In this document: piece after piece, positions 47,922-57,572 of the stretch | How positions within the stretch are numbered: the first letter of the stretch is position 1 | Layout of the letters: each line of letters opens with the position of its first letter | Origin: Pantoea vagans | GTDB lineage: Bacteria; Pseudomonadota; Gammaproteobacteria; Enterobacterales; Enterobacteriaceae | Direction: 5' to 3' | Length of the DNA: 64,000 nucleotides | Assembly (NCBI RefSeq): GCF_001506165.1 | Contig: NZ_CP011427.1 | Location: 1,116,001-1,180,000 of the forward strand | Notes under the pieces: model-generated | Databases searched by the model: none | The model's input: only the letters and a program-made list of their open reading frames with translations | Told to the model about the DNA's origin: nothing | Position numbers and translations under genes: made by a program

Positions 47922-48521
47922 TTACAACGGCGTGTCCTGGGAAATCTCATCCAGCGACAGGCTGAAACTAGGGATAAAGACTTCCACAAAGTAATCCATC
48001 TCAGGTGAGCGGCGTTGCGACAGGGTTTTCTCCAGACGCGCCTTTGCCAGCAAGAATTCGTTATTACCTGCCGATAACTCTTCCAGGCATTTCACATAGG
48101 CGCAAAGCGCATCCGCCTGTTTCACCACTGCCTGCTCACTTTCGCTGTGCAAATGCTCATCAATCAAGGGTCGATAGGCATCCTGCAATTCAGGCGGCAG
48201 CATATCAATCAACTTTTGCTGCGCAATCTTCTCTATCTTCTTATATTCATGGGCAATTTGTGCATTGTAGTACTTCACTGGCGTCGGTAAATCACCGGTT
48301 AAGACTTCGCTGGCATCGTGATAGAGCGCCAGCATCGCAATACGTTCCGCGTTGAGATTACCGCTGAACTTCATGTTTTTGATGATCGCCAGGGCATGCG
48401 CCACCATCGCGACCTGAAGGCTGTGTTCAGAGACGTTCTCAGTGCGCACATTGCGCATCAGCGGCCAACGGTTAATCAGTTTAAGGCGGGAAAGGTGGGC
48501 GAAAAAGTGGCTACGGGTCAT
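47922..48521 (-). CDS. yfbR: 5'-deoxynucleotidase YfbR
   Basis: HD-domain phosphatase that removes the 5'-phosphate of deoxyribonucleoside monophosphates, used in thymidylate supply. The 199 residues match E. coli exactly. Metal-binding residues are His33 ([11 protein letters not shown]), His68 and Asp69 ([21 protein letters not shown]) and a later aspartate in [13 protein letters not shown]. The ATG at 48521 gives the E. coli N-terminus [20 protein letters not shown]; the open frame to 48539 adds six residues without support. The gene is flanked on both sides by non-coding repeat-like elements. Confidence 0.95.
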   Translation of the reverse strand: MTRSHFFAHLSRLKLINRWPLMRNVRTENVSEHSLQVAMVAHALAIIKNMKFSGNLNAERIAMLALYHDASEVLTGDLPTPVKYYNAQIAHEYKKIEKIAQQKLIDMLPPELQDAYRPLIDEHLHSESEQAVVKQADALCAYVKCLEELSAGNNEFLLAKARLEKTLSQRRSPEMDYFVEVFIPSFSLSLDEISQDTPL

Positions 48522-48576
48522 GACGGGTTCCTGTTGCACGGTGGGGAGTTTTACACTCCCCGAAATGAGAACAGTA

Positions 48577-48772
48577 TATACCCGTCATACTTCGAACCGC
48601 AGCTGCGTTTGCTACGCGTGCTCACCCCAGTCACTTACTCATGTAAGCTCCTGGGGATTCACCCACTTGCCGCGTGATTCGGCCTTCGGCCTCACCCTGC
48701 GGGCCAGCGCAAGCGCTGTTCAAAAGCGCCGTAAGGCACTTTTGTACTGCAATTCGAATTATTTTGGGTATA
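48577..48772. repeat. Long form of the TATACCC-ended repeat, copy C (196 bp)
   Basis: This element begins TATACCCGTCATACTTCGAA and ends GAATTATTTTGGGTATA, with the same ends as the 54-bp copies A and B. Its 140-bp interior contains smaller hairpins (GGCC-TTC-GGCC, GCGC-AA-GCGC and CTTACTCATGTAAG). The 54-bp copies look like internal deletions of this form. It sits between yfbR and alaA, both on the minus strand, ending 11 bp before the alaA stop. No ORF is supported inside. Confidence 0.78.
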
Positions 48773-48783
48773 CGCATCACCTG

Positions 48784-50001
48784 TTACTGGCGATAGCCTT
48801 GCAGGAAGCGACCAAACTTGCTGATGGCCATTTCGAGGTCATCAACGCGCGGCAAGGTTACGATGCGTACGTGGTCCGGCCATGGCCAGTTGAAGGCAGT
48901 ACCCTGAACCAGCAGCACCTTCTCTTGCAGCAGGAAATCCAGCACCATCTTCTGGTCATCAAAGATATTGAATTTCTTAGGATCGATGCGTGGGAACATA
49001 TACAACGCACCTTGTGGCTTAACGCAGCTCACACCCGGAATGTCGTTAATCAACTCCCAGGCACGCTGGCGCTGTTCATACAAACGACCGCCCGGTGCAA
49101 TAAACTCGCTGATACTCTGATAACCTCCCAGCGCAGTCTGAATGGCATGCTGAGCCGGGACGTTGGCACACAGACGCATCGATGCCAGCATCTCCAGGCC
49201 TTCGATGTAGCCTTTGGCATGCTTTTTCGGACCGTTCAACACCATCCAGCCCTGACGGAAGCCGGCAACGCGGTAGGTTTTGGACAAGCCATTAAACGTC
49301 ACCGTCAGCAGATCCGGTGCCAGCGCAGCAATCGAATGGTGCTGTGCTTCGTCATACAAAATCTTGTCGTAGATTTCGTCGGCAAAAATAATCAGATTGT
49401 GTTGACGCGCAATCTCAACCACTTCCATTAGCAGTTCTTTGCTATACACCGCACCGGTCGGGTTGTTGGGATTGATGATCACGATGCCACGCGTACGCGG
49501 CGTGATTTTGCTACGAATATCATCCAGGTCTGGGAACCAACCCGCAGACTCATCGCACAGATAGTGCACCGCTTTACCGCTCGACAGGGAAACGGCCGCG
49601 GTCCACAGGGGATAATCCGGGGCCGGAACCAGCATTTCATCGCCGCTGTTCAGCAATGCCTGCATCGCCTGCACGATCAACTCGGACACACCGTTACCAA
49701 TGTAGATATCTTCAACGGTAACATCGCGCATATCTCGCGCCTGGTAGTGCTGCATAATGGCTTTACGCGCCGAGTACAGTCCCTTTGAATCACAATAACC
49801 CTGCGAACTTGGCAGGTTACGAATCACATCGACCAGGATTTCATCAGGGGCTTCAAAACCAAACGGGGCAGGGTTACCGATGTTCAGTTTGAGGACTTTG
49901 TTACCTTCTTCTTCAAGACGCTTTGCTTCTTTCAGTACCGGACCACGGATGTCATAACAGACATTTTCCAGCTTGCCAGATTTATCAATTTGAAAATTCA
50001 T
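48784..50001 (-). CDS. alaA: Glutamate-pyruvate aminotransferase AlaA
   Basis: PLP-dependent aminotransferase (class I/II, 405 residues as in E. coli) that makes alanine from pyruvate and glutamate. The Schiff-base lysine is in VTFNGLSKTYRVAGFRQGWM, the cofactor asparagine in IINPNNPTGAVYSKE and the aspartate in IIFADEIYDKILYDEA. The N-terminal MNFQIDKSGKLENVCYDIRGPV is family-typical. It is divergent from lrhA across a gap of almost 1 kb. A TATACCC-family repeat lies just downstream. Confidence 0.97.
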   Translation of the reverse strand: MNFQIDKSGKLENVCYDIRGPVLKEAKRLEEEGNKVLKLNIGNPAPFGFEAPDEILVDVIRNLPSSQGYCDSKGLYSARKAIMQHYQARDMRDVTVEDIYIGNGVSELIVQAMQALLNSGDEMLVPAPDYPLWTAAVSLSSGKAVHYLCDESAGWFPDLDDIRSKITPRTRGIVIINPNNPTGAVYSKELLMEVVEIARQHNLIIFADEIYDKILYDEAQHHSIAALAPDLLTVTFNGLSKTYRVAGFRQGWMVLNGPKKHAKGYIEGLEMLASMRLCANVPAQHAIQTALGGYQSISEFIAPGGRLYEQRQRAWELINDIPGVSCVKPQGALYMFPRIDPKKFNIFDDQKMVLDFLLQEKVLLVQGTAFNWPWPDHVRIVTLPRVDDLEMAISKFGRFLQGYRQ

Positions 50002-50682
50002 TATTACCGCCTTAATGGGCAGAGTCCTTTAACCTGCCACCAAAAACAAACCTGCCCAATTTACTCCTCTCATCGTCACAAAAGAAGGGTAGCGCTGGGT
50101 TTTGGCGAGTTTGCCAGTTATTCCCGGCGTACGTAGAGTAAAACGCATCCGTTGTGAGCTGGCCTGGTTTATAAGCCTGCAAACTTGAGTAAGTGTGATA
50201 TTAAATTCTGGGTAAACTGATGACCGCTGTAAAGCGCGTTATCCATAGGTAAAGCAGGTGATTAAGAAATTTTTTATTCACATCCTGTGCGAAAATTCAT
50301 TAGCCACATGATGAAATAGTTAAAGGAATCTTGTTGGATGCCGAAGAAGTGTGCACCGGTGATGAAGCAATAGCTGGTGTCAGGGTATACAGTGCATTCT
50401 TATTCACTTTTTCACAGCAGAATGAGGCGCTAACAAGTGAATGATTAAGGCGATAATTGCGTCTTAAATAGCATTTGTACTGTAACTTTAACGCCTGGTA
50501 TGGGGTTTCAGAATCGGGGTGGTTAAAAAACGCGCAGGGTTGTGGCAGGATAGGCTGGAAAAGCGTTTTGGTCAAAAATTGCGATGTTTTGAACAAAAAC
50601 ATTTCCCTTTAAAGCGTAAAAATGATTAAGTATAATTTATTATTTGATGCACTTTACCGCTTCGCATCAGCATAACATGATG
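50002..50682. other. AT-rich intergenic region between alaA and lrhA
   Basis: Together with the next entry this is a gap of about 970 bp. Composition is AT-rich with runs of A and T around 50270 and 50620-50650, as expected for H-NS-silenced or long-leader control regions. It must hold the alaA promoter and probably distant lrhA control sites (LysR proteins often bind their own upstream DNA). A minus-strand open frame at 50300-50602 looks non-coding. No clear operator could be named. Confidence 0.5.
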
Positions 50683-50856
50683 TTATCCCTTTTTGACCCG
50701 CAGGGCCTTTTTGCGGGAAAATAGACAACTACGCAGCTTCCAGCACTTGTACGACATACGTCTTCGGACCAGAAGTTGTTCTGTCTTAAATAGACGGCGC
50801 TGCTCTGATTGCAGAGTGACATATCCGTCGGTATCCGCCTGACACGTTTTTTTCAT
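50683..50856 (-). CDS. Possible small basic protein upstream of lrhA
   Basis: A 57-codon reading frame starting with ATG at 50856, five bases after a perfect GGAGG (50862-50866 as CCTCC). The product begins MKKTCQADTDGYVTLQSEQ and becomes strongly basic (LLVRRRMSYKCWKLRS, SRKKALRVKKG) with three cysteines. A CCCGCA/TGCGGG hairpin overlaps its end (about 50697-50717). It is divergent from lrhA, with the two starts 112 bp apart. No family recognised; the good ribosome site is the main support, and it could be chance within a leader. Confidence 0.35.
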   Translation of the reverse strand: MKKTCQADTDGYVTLQSEQRRLFKTEQLLVRRRMSYKCWKLRSCLFSRKKALRVKKG

Positions 50857-50968
50857 GGCATCCTCCACACAGGGCTGCCATTAAGCACCATTACCTCTTA
50901 TCTCTTTGATAAGTAGGGTAATACACCAGGGTAGTAGTTTTAAAAAATCTTATAAGTGAAGAAAAAAC

Positions 50969-51892
50969 ATGACTAATGCAAATCGTCCGATACTGAATCT
51001 CGACCTCGATCTGCTTCGTACTTTTGTCGCTGTTGCTGACCTGAATACCTTTGCGGCAGCAGCTGCAGCAGTATGCAGAACGCAATCGGCAGTAAGTCAG
51101 CAGATGCAACGTCTGGAACAATTGGTAGGTAAAGAGCTGTTTGCCAGACATGGACGTAATAAACTGCTGACGGAGCATGGCATCCAGTTGCTGGGCTATG
51201 CCAGAAAGATCCTTCGTTTTAACGACGAAGCCTGCACCTCTTTGATGTACAGCAATATCCAGGGCGTACTGACTATCGGTGCCTCTGATGATACTTCCGA
51301 TACCATTCTGCCGTTTCTGCTTAACCGCGTAACGTCGGTGTATCCTAAGCTGGCCATTGATGTGCGCGTTAAGCGCAACCCGTTCATGATGGAAATGCTG
51401 AACCAGGGTGAAGTCGACCTGGTCGTCACCACGTCCAGCCCCGGCAATTTCACCTATCAAGTCCTGCGTACATCACCGACTCTGTGGTACTGCGCGGCGG
51501 ATTATATCTTCCAGCGCGGCGAAGCCATTCCTTTGGTTCTGCTGGATGAGCCAAGCCCTTATCGTGACATGGCGATCGACCATCTCAACGAAGCGGGTAT
51601 CCCTTGGCGCATCTCTTATGTTGCCTCAACGCTGGCTGCGGTGCGTGCTGCTGTTAAAGCCGGTTTAGGTGTTACAGCGCGTCCTGTAGAGATGATGAGC
51701 CCAGAATTGCGTGTTATGGGTGCGGCGGAAGGTCTGCCGGTTCTGCCGGACACACAGTATCTGTTATGCCGCAATCCAGACAGCGATAATGAACTGGCAT
51801 TGGCCATCTTCAATGCGATGCAGTCGACCAATGATCCTTACAATCTGAGTGCAAATCCAGACGGTTCTCTGCTGCTGGATGACGAAGAGTAA
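50969..51892 (+). CDS. lrhA: LysR family transcriptional regulator LrhA
   Basis: LysR-type regulator of 307 residues (E. coli 312) controlling flagella, motility and adhesion (via flhDC and fimbriae in E. coli) and, in Pantoea, capsule and surface motility. The N-terminal winged helix is at about 12-70 ([46 protein letters not shown]), followed by the effector domain with [18 protein letters not shown] and [21 protein letters not shown]. It lies upstream of nuo in the same direction, but a strong terminator separates them. HexA and PecT of plant pathogens are orthologues. Confidence 0.95.
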   Translation: MTNANRPILNLDLDLLRTFVAVADLNTFAAAAAAVCRTQSAVSQQMQRLEQLVGKELFARHGRNKLLTEHGIQLLGYARKILRFNDEACTSLMYSNIQGVLTIGASDDTSDTILPFLLNRVTSVYPKLAIDVRVKRNPFMMEMLNQGEVDLVVTTSSPGNFTYQVLRTSPTLWYCAADYIFQRGEAIPLVLLDEPSPYRDMAIDHLNEAGIPWRISYVASTLAAVRAAVKAGLGVTARPVEMMSPELRVMGAAEGLPVLPDTQYLLCRNPDSDNELALAIFNAMQSTNDPYNLSANPDGSLLLDDEE

Positions 51893-51951
51893 GGATGGCA
51901 ATAACGGGTCATTCCTCGCAAATGGAATGCCGTTCAATTGTTAAAACATAG

Positions 51952-51995
51952 AAAAAAAAGCCTTAGACTGATGAATATCAGCTAAGGCTTTTTTT
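51952..51995 (+). terminator. Intrinsic terminator of lrhA
   Basis: GCCTTAG (51960-51966) plus CTGAT (51968-51972) pair with ATCAG (51977-51981) and CTAAGGC (51982-51988), a 12-bp stem with one bulge and a GAAT loop, flanked by an A-run and followed by TTTTTTT. This is a textbook terminator, also suited to the opposite strand. Confidence 0.93.
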
Positions 51996-52194
51996 ATGCC
52001 TGTTAACTTGCGTTTTTTGACGCTATTTAAGTTACATAATTTCCCTTGTTTCCGAAAAAATGAAATGCGTTCCATTTTTAACCAGAGTGGAATCTTTTTA
52101 TCATTTCGTGCCATCTTTTCCAGGGCATTTACCTGTGCCGATCGGCGTTTTTTCCGGCAAAAAACACCATTCTGTGTCTTAGATCAAAAAAATA

Positions 52195-52209
52195 CCCCCT
52201 CTAAGGGGG
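52195..52209. other. C/G-tract hairpin in the nuo leader region
   Basis: CCCCCT-CTA-AGGGGG, continuing into a run of eight G (52205-52212). It lies about 340 bp upstream of nuoA, in otherwise AT-rich DNA. Homopolymer G-runs are slippage-prone. It might be a structural element of the long nuo upstream region; no known motif. Confidence 0.4.
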
Positions 52210-52354
52210 GGGAAATCCCCGCAAGACCTGTCAAAATATGATTGTTAAATGCACGATCCATGCATGTGAATACCCGCTACACTAAAATTAACCTCACAAA
52301 CTGAAGCGATTTAGCTGGCATGAAGGGGTTCATTTGTTAATAATATGATTCTGG

Positions 52355-52364
52355 TGTTAATTAA
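52355..52364. promoter_or_regulatory. ArcA box upstream of nuoA
   Basis: TGTTAATTAA fits the ArcA core WGTTAATTAW at every position, and extends (GTTAATTAATGTTTG) close to the longer GTTAATTAAATGTTA form. It lies 187 bp before the nuoA start. E. coli nuo is repressed by ArcA under anaerobic conditions, so this is a sensible site. The 659-bp gap between lrhA and nuoA otherwise shows AT-rich DNA, a TTGACA at 52387-52392 and no ORF. Confidence 0.6.
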
Positions 52365-52551
52365 TGTTTGAATGCTTTTGTCAAAGTTGACAAAAGGTTA
52401 TAGAAAGGAGTAAAAAACCCCATAAAAGTGCTGCTTATTTGATAATGACAGCATAGTTTATAAGGTTTTTATCCTTCCCTTGAATCGATGTGGTGTGTTT
52501 GCTGCAACAGTGCAGGATGCCAACGCCACTTTTGATGAGTAAGCAAAGAGT

Positions 52552-52995
52552 ATGTCGACAACTACAGAAGTGATCGCTCATCACTGGGCATTTATTGTTT
52601 TTATTGTTATCGCGTTTGGCCTGTGCGCCTTTATGTTGACCGGTGGTTGGCTGTTAGGTGGCCGTGCACGAGCGCGTCACAAAGACACCCCGTTTGAATC
52701 GGGTATCGAATCCGTTGGTGATACCCATATACGCCTCTCCGCTAAATTCTATCTGGTTGCGATGTTCTTCGTTATTTTCGACGTCGAAGCCCTCTATTTA
52801 TACGCATGGTCGACCTCAATCCGCGAAAGCGGATGGGTGGGCTTTGTCGAAGCCGCAATTTTCATTTTGGTGCTCTTGGCTGGCTTGGTTTATCTGGTGC
52901 GCATTGGTGCGCTGGATTGGGCCCCTGCGCGTCGTCGCGTCGTGGTCAAATCAATCCCGGTTAGTCACAACCACACCAACCCTCATAAGCAGTAA
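52552..52995 (+). CDS. nuoA: NADH-quinone oxidoreductase subunit A
   Basis: Small membrane subunit of complex I (147 residues) with three membrane helices ([69 protein letters not shown]). The conserved acidic pair is in [11 protein letters not shown], and the loop between helices 1 and 2 ([24 protein letters not shown]) borders the quinone entry. It is the first gene of the 13-gene nuo operon. The ATG has only a weak GCAAAGAG upstream. Confidence 0.96.
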   Translation: MSTTTEVIAHHWAFIVFIVIAFGLCAFMLTGGWLLGGRARARHKDTPFESGIESVGDTHIRLSAKFYLVAMFFVIFDVEALYLYAWSTSIRESGWVGFVEAAIFILVLLAGLVYLVRIGALDWAPARRRVVVKSIPVSHNHTNPHKQ

Positions 52996-53010
52996 AAGCG
53001 AGGCAATAAC

Positions 53011-53691
53011 ATGGACTACACGCTGACACGCGTAGACCCGAACGGCGGCGGTGATAACGATCGTTATCCTTTGCAGAAACAGGAGATTGTGACCGATCCC
53101 CTGGAGCAGCACGTTCATCGCAGCGTCTATATGGGCAAGCTCGAACACGCCCTGCATGACATGGTGAACTGGGGTCGTAAAAACTCTCTCTGGCCTTATA
53201 ACTTCGGCCTTTCCTGTTGCTACGTGGAAATGACCACGTCATTCACTGCGGTGCATGACGTGGCGCGTTTTGGTGCGGAAGTTATGCGTGCCTCTCCTCG
53301 TCAGGCTGACTTTATGGTGATCGCCGGTACGCCATTTACCAAAATGGCGCCGGTTATTCAGCGTTTGTATGACCAGATGCTGGAACCAAAGTGGGTGATC
53401 TCAATGGGTGCCTGTGCCAACTCGGGCGGCATGTACGACATCTATTCCGTGGTACAGGGCGTGGATAAATTCCTGCCTGTCGACGTGTACATCCCTGGCT
53501 GTCCGCCGCGTCCAGAAGCCTACATGCAAGCGCTGCTGCTGCTGCGTGAATCCATTGGTAAAGAGCGCCGTCCATTGTCGTGGGTGGTGGGTGATCAGGG
53601 TGTTTATCGCGCCAATATGCAGCCAGAGCGTGAAAGAAAACGCGGCGAGCGCATTGCCGTGACTAACCTGAGAACGCCAGACGAAGTCTAA
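53011..53691 (+). CDS. nuoB: NADH-quinone oxidoreductase subunit B
   Basis: Peripheral-arm subunit of complex I that binds the terminal iron-sulfur cluster N2, next to the quinone site. The N2 ligands are the adjacent Cys69 and Cys70 in [14 protein letters not shown], plus the cysteines in [12 protein letters not shown] and [18 protein letters not shown]. It has 226 residues (E. coli 220), with a slightly longer tail. The ATG follows 15 bp after the nuoA stop with GAGG upstream. Confidence 0.97.
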   Translation: MDYTLTRVDPNGGGDNDRYPLQKQEIVTDPLEQHVHRSVYMGKLEHALHDMVNWGRKNSLWPYNFGLSCCYVEMTTSFTAVHDVARFGAEVMRASPRQADFMVIAGTPFTKMAPVIQRLYDQMLEPKWVISMGACANSGGMYDIYSVVQGVDKFLPVDVYIPGCPPRPEAYMQALLLLRESIGKERRPLSWVVGDQGVYRANMQPERERKRGERIAVTNLRTPDEV

Positions 53692-53807
53692 GCTTCCCGT
53701 ACACGGATGGCACAGCGGCCGCAGCAGAACATCACAATTTAATGTGCGCCGCCATCCTGACGCCTTCTTTTGAGTGCCTGATAACAGGCCGGAATGGTGA
53801 GTAACGT

Positions 53808-55607
53808 ATGACAGATTTAACCACGCAAGATCTCGCACAGCCGTCATGGCAAACCCGCGATCACCTGGACGATCCAGTGGTCGGCGAGCTGCGTAACCGT
53901 TTTGGGCCGGATGCCTTTACCGTTCAGGCCACCCGCACCGGCATTCCGGTGGTTTGGGTGAAGCGTGAACAGTTACTGGAAATTGTCGAATTCCTGCGTA
54001 AGCTGCCGAAGCCGTATGTCATGCTGTATGACTTACATGGTTTCGATGAGCGTTTACGTACCCACCGCGCAGGCTTACCTGCCGCGGATTTTTCCGTTTT
54101 CTATCACCTGCTTTCGATTGAACGCAACCGTGACATCATGCTCAAGGTGGCGTTGTCTGAAAACGATCTGAATGTGCCGACCATCACCAAAATCTTTGCC
54201 AATGCCAACTGGTATGAGCGCGAAACCTGGGAGATGTTTGGTATCACCTTCAATGGCCACCCGCACCTGACGCGCATCATGATGCCACAGACTTGGGAAG
54301 GCCATCCGCTGCGCAAAGATTACCCGGCGCGCGCGACCGAATTCGATCCGTTTGAACTGACTAAACAGAAAGAAGATCTGGAGATGGAGGCGCTGACCTT
54401 CAAGCCTGAAGACTGGGGCATGAAGCGCAGTACCACCAATGAGGACTTTATGTTCCTCAACCTGGGTCCTAACCACCCCTCTGCGCACGGTGCATTCCGT
54501 ATCATCCTGCAGTTGGATGGTGAAGAGATCGTCGACTGCGTACCGGATGTCGGTTACCACCACCGTGGTGCTGAGAAGATGGGCGAGCGTCAGTCATGGC
54601 ACAGTTACATTCCGTACACCGACCGCATCGAGTATCTCGGCGGCTGTGTGAACGAAATGCCTTACGTACTGGCGGTGGAAAAACTGGCCGGTATCACCGT
54701 GCCGGATCGCGTTAACGTGATCCGCGTGATGCTGTCTGAGCTGTTCCGCATCAACAGCCACTTGCTGTACATCTCCACCTTCATTCAGGACGTCGGCGCA
54801 ATGACGCCGGTGTTCTTCGCCTTTACCGACCGTCAGAAAATTTATGACGTGGTCGAAGCGATTACCGGTTTCCGCATGCACCCCGCCTGGTTCCGTATTG
54901 GCGGCGTGGCACATGACCTGCCGAAAGGCTGGGAGCGTCTGCTGCGCGAATTCCTCGACTGGATGCCAAAGCGTCTGAAAGAGTATGACAAAGCGGCACT
55001 GCGCAATACCGTATTGATGGGCCGTTCACAAGGTGTGGCAGCTTACAACATGGACGAAGCACTGGCGTGGGGCACCACCGGTGCTGGCCTGCGTGCCACC
55101 GGGCTGGACTTCGACGTGCGTAAATGGCGTCCATACTCAGGCTATGAAAACTTCGATTTCGAGATCCCGGTTGGTGCTGGCATCAGTGATGCCTACACCC
55201 GCGTTCAGCTGAAAATGGAAGAGATGTGGCAGTCACTGCGTATTCTGGAACAGTGTCTGAAAAACATGCCGGAAGGCCCGTTCAAAGCGGATCATCCGCT
55301 GACCACGCCGCCGCCAAAAGAGCGCACGCTGCAACACATCGAAACCCTGATCACTCACTTCCTGCAGGTGTCGTGGGGCCCCGTCATGCCGGCCAACGAA
55401 TCCTTCCAGATGATCGAGGCGACCAAAGGGATCAACAGCTACTACCTGACCAGCGATGGCAGCACCATGAGCTACCGCACCCGCGTGCGCACGCCAAGCT
55501 TCCCGCACCTGCAGCAGATCCCATCCGTGATCCGCGGCAGCCTGGTATCCGACTTGATCGTTTACCTCGGTAGTATCGATTTTGTTATGTCAGACGTGGA
55601 CCGCTAA
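53808..55607 (+). CDS. nuoC: NADH-quinone oxidoreductase subunits C and D (fused)
   Basis: Fusion of NuoC and NuoD (599 residues; E. coli 600), the fused form typical of enterobacteria, also called nuoCD. The NuoC part (about 1-190) has [41 protein letters not shown]. The NuoD part (from about 205) has [43 protein letters not shown], which lines the quinone cavity, and the C-terminal [19 protein letters not shown] 116-bp gap separates it from nuoB and holds a CCGTACACGGA motif that recurs before nuoG. Confidence 0.97.
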   Translation: MTDLTTQDLAQPSWQTRDHLDDPVVGELRNRFGPDAFTVQATRTGIPVVWVKREQLLEIVEFLRKLPKPYVMLYDLHGFDERLRTHRAGLPAADFSVFYHLLSIERNRDIMLKVALSENDLNVPTITKIFANANWYERETWEMFGITFNGHPHLTRIMMPQTWEGHPLRKDYPARATEFDPFELTKQKEDLEMEALTFKPEDWGMKRSTTNEDFMFLNLGPNHPSAHGAFRIILQLDGEEIVDCVPDVGYHHRGAEKMGERQSWHSYIPYTDRIEYLGGCVNEMPYVLAVEKLAGITVPDRVNVIRVMLSELFRINSHLLYISTFIQDVGAMTPVFFAFTDRQKIYDVVEAITGFRMHPAWFRIGGVAHDLPKGWERLLREFLDWMPKRLKEYDKAALRNTVLMGRSQGVAAYNMDEALAWGTTGAGLRATGLDFDVRKWRPYSGYENFDFEIPVGAGISDAYTRVQLKMEEMWQSLRILEQCLKNMPEGPFKADHPLTTPPPKERTLQHIETLITHFLQVSWGPVMPANESFQMIEATKGINSYYLTSDGSTMSYRTRVRTPSFPHLQQIPSVIRGSLVSDLIVYLGSIDFVMSDVDR

Positions 55608-55609
55608 TC

Positions 55610-56125
55610 ATGCACGATCAAAAAATTGCTATTCACACTATCGACCCTGATGAGGTCTTTGTGCTGAGCGAGACCGAGCACCACGCTATCGAGCACGAAA
55701 AACACCATTACGAAGATGCGCGCGCCGCCTCGATTGAAGCGTTGAAGATCGTGCAGAAACAGCGTGGTTGGGTGCCAGATGGTGCCATTAATGCCATTGC
55801 TGATGTGCTGGGCATTCCAGCCAGTGACGTGGAAGGTGTCGCCACCTTCTATAGCCAAATCTACCGCACGCCGGTTGGCCGTCATGTGATCCGTTACTGC
55901 GACAGTGTGGTATGTCACATCACCGGTTTCCAGGGCATTCAGGCTGCACTTGAGCAGAACCTGAACATCAAGCCAGGCCAGACCACAGCCGATGGCCGCT
56001 TCACGCTGCTGCCAACCTGCTGCCTGGGCAACTGTGATAAAGGCCCAACCATGATGGTGGATGAAGATACCCACGTTCATCTGACGCCGGAAGGCATCGC
56101 CAACCTGCTGGAGCAGTATCAATGA
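55610..56125 (+). CDS. nuoE: NADH-quinone oxidoreductase subunit E
   Basis: NADH-dehydrogenase module subunit carrying the [2Fe-2S] cluster N1a (171 residues; E. coli 166). Cluster ligands are Cys97 and Cys102 ([11 protein letters not shown]) and Cys138 and Cys142 ([14 protein letters not shown]). The helical N-terminal part reads [27 protein letters not shown]. It starts two bases after the nuoCD stop and overlaps nuoF by four bases (ATGA). Confidence 0.97.
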   Translation: MHDQKIAIHTIDPDEVFVLSETEHHAIEHEKHHYEDARAASIEALKIVQKQRGWVPDGAINAIADVLGIPASDVEGVATFYSQIYRTPVGRHVIRYCDSVVCHITGFQGIQAALEQNLNIKPGQTTADGRFTLLPTCCLGNCDKGPTMMVDEDTHVHLTPEGIANLLEQYQ

Positions 56126-57468
56126 CCATTAAACAGATCATTCGTACTGCGGAAACGCACCCTCTGACATGGCGTCTGCGCGACGACAAGCAGCCGGTGT
56201 GGATCGATGAATATCGCAGTAAAAACGGCTATGTCGGTGCGGAAAAAGCCTTAAAAGAATTCAGCCAGGACGAAATCGTGGCGGCGGTGAAAGACTCCGG
56301 TCTGAAAGGCCGTGGTGGTGCAGGCTTTAACACCGGCCTGAAATGGAGCCTGATGCCGAAAGACGAATCCATGAACATCCGTTACCTGCTGTGTAACGCC
56401 GATGAAATGGAGCCGGGCACCTATAAAGACCGCTTGCTGATGGAGCAGATGCCGCACCAACTGGTGGAAGGCATGCTGATCAGTGCGTTCGCTTTGAAGG
56501 CTTACCGTGGCTACATCTTCCTGCGTGGCGAGTACATCGAAGCGGCTGTTCATCTGCGCCGCGCGATTGCCGAAGCCACCGAAGCCGGCTACCTCGGTAA
56601 AAACATTCTCGGCACCGGATTCGATTTTGAGCTGATCGTGCACACCGGCGCAGGGCGTTATATCTGCGGTGAAGAAACGGCACTGATCAACTCGCTGGAA
56701 GGCCGCCGCGCGAATCCGCGCTCTAAGCCGCCATTCCCGGCGAGTGCGGGCGTTTGGGGCAAGCCAACCTGCGTTAACAACGTGGAAACCTTGTCCAACG
56801 TGCCTGCGATCTTCCTCAACGGCGTTGACTGGTACAAAAATATCTCTACCAGCGAAGACACCGGCACCAAAATGATGGGCTTCTCTGGCCGCGTGAAAAA
56901 CCCAGGTGTGTGGGAACTGCCATTTGGCACCACCGCGCGTGAAATTCTGGAAGATTATGCGGGTGGCATGCGCGATGGCCTGAAATTCAAAGCCTGGCAG
57001 CCGGGCGGTGCGGGCACCGACTTCCTGACCGATCAGCATCTCGATCTGCCAATGGAATTTGCCAGCATCGGCAAAGCCGGAAGCCGTTTGGGTACCGCGC
57101 TGGCGATGGCGGTCGATCACGAGATCAACATGGTTTCACTGGTGCGTAACCTCGAAGAGTTCTTTGCGCGTGAATCCTGTGGCTGGTGTACGCCATGCCG
57201 TGATGGATTGCCGTGGAGCGTGAAGATCCTGCGTGCGCTGGAGCAGAAAAAAGGCCAGCCGGGTGATATCGAAACCCTGCAGCAGCTTTGCCGCCAGCTC
57301 GGTCCAGGTAAAACCTTCTGTGCCCACGCACCAGGTGCCGTTGAGCCATTGCAGAGCGCGATTAAATATTTCCGTGAAGAGTTTGAAGCCGGCATTGCGC
57401 CGCAGGTGTTTGGCAATACCCGATCGATCGGTGGTATTCAGCCCAACCTGCTGAAAGCGCGCTGGTAA
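56122..57468 (+). CDS. nuoF: NADH-quinone oxidoreductase subunit F
   Basis: Catalytic entry subunit of complex I, oxidising NADH with FMN and passing electrons to the [4Fe-4S] cluster N3; 448 residues. The NADH site is [18 protein letters not shown], the FMN site [25 protein letters not shown], and the N3 cysteines are in [12 protein letters not shown] and later [10 protein letters not shown]. It overlaps nuoE by four bases. After its stop there is a 104-bp gap to the nuoG start. Confidence 0.97.
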   Translation: MTIKQIIRTAETHPLTWRLRDDKQPVWIDEYRSKNGYVGAEKALKEFSQDEIVAAVKDSGLKGRGGAGFNTGLKWSLMPKDESMNIRYLLCNADEMEPGTYKDRLLMEQMPHQLVEGMLISAFALKAYRGYIFLRGEYIEAAVHLRRAIAEATEAGYLGKNILGTGFDFELIVHTGAGRYICGEETALINSLEGRRANPRSKPPFPASAGVWGKPTCVNNVETLSNVPAIFLNGVDWYKNISTSEDTGTKMMGFSGRVKNPGVWELPFGTTAREILEDYAGGMRDGLKFKAWQPGGAGTDFLTDQHLDLPMEFASIGKAGSRLGTALAMAVDHEINMVSLVRNLEEFFARESCGWCTPCRDGLPWSVKILRALEQKKGQPGDIETLQQLCRQLGPGKTFCAHAPGAVEPLQSAIKYFREEFEAGIAPQVFGNTRSIGGIQPNLLKARW

Positions 57469-57572
57469 TCAGCCGCCGTACACGGAATTCACCCTGAGCC
57501 GACCCGGCTTAGGGGACAGAATTAGATGTTTAACGCTCGTCTTAGGGCGAGCCTTACGGAAGCATGTTCACT

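Noticed and set aside
48442..49431. 329-codon plus-strand frame over yfbR, the repeat and alaA
   Set aside because: It overlaps two conserved genes on the other strand and a non-coding repeat, and shows no family features.
50300..50602. 100-codon minus-strand frame upstream of lrhA
   Set aside because: No convincing ribosome site, low-complexity composition of AT-rich DNA and no recognisable family; treated as intergenic.
51996..52241. 81-codon plus-strand frame upstream of nuoA
   Set aside because: It begins at the lrhA terminator U-tract without a ribosome site and runs through the C/G hairpin; most likely non-coding.
52387..52416. TTGACA with a downstream TAAAAA as a nuo promoter
   Set aside because: The -35 is perfect, but the -10 candidate is poor and the spacing 18 bp, so it is noted but not called as a promoter.
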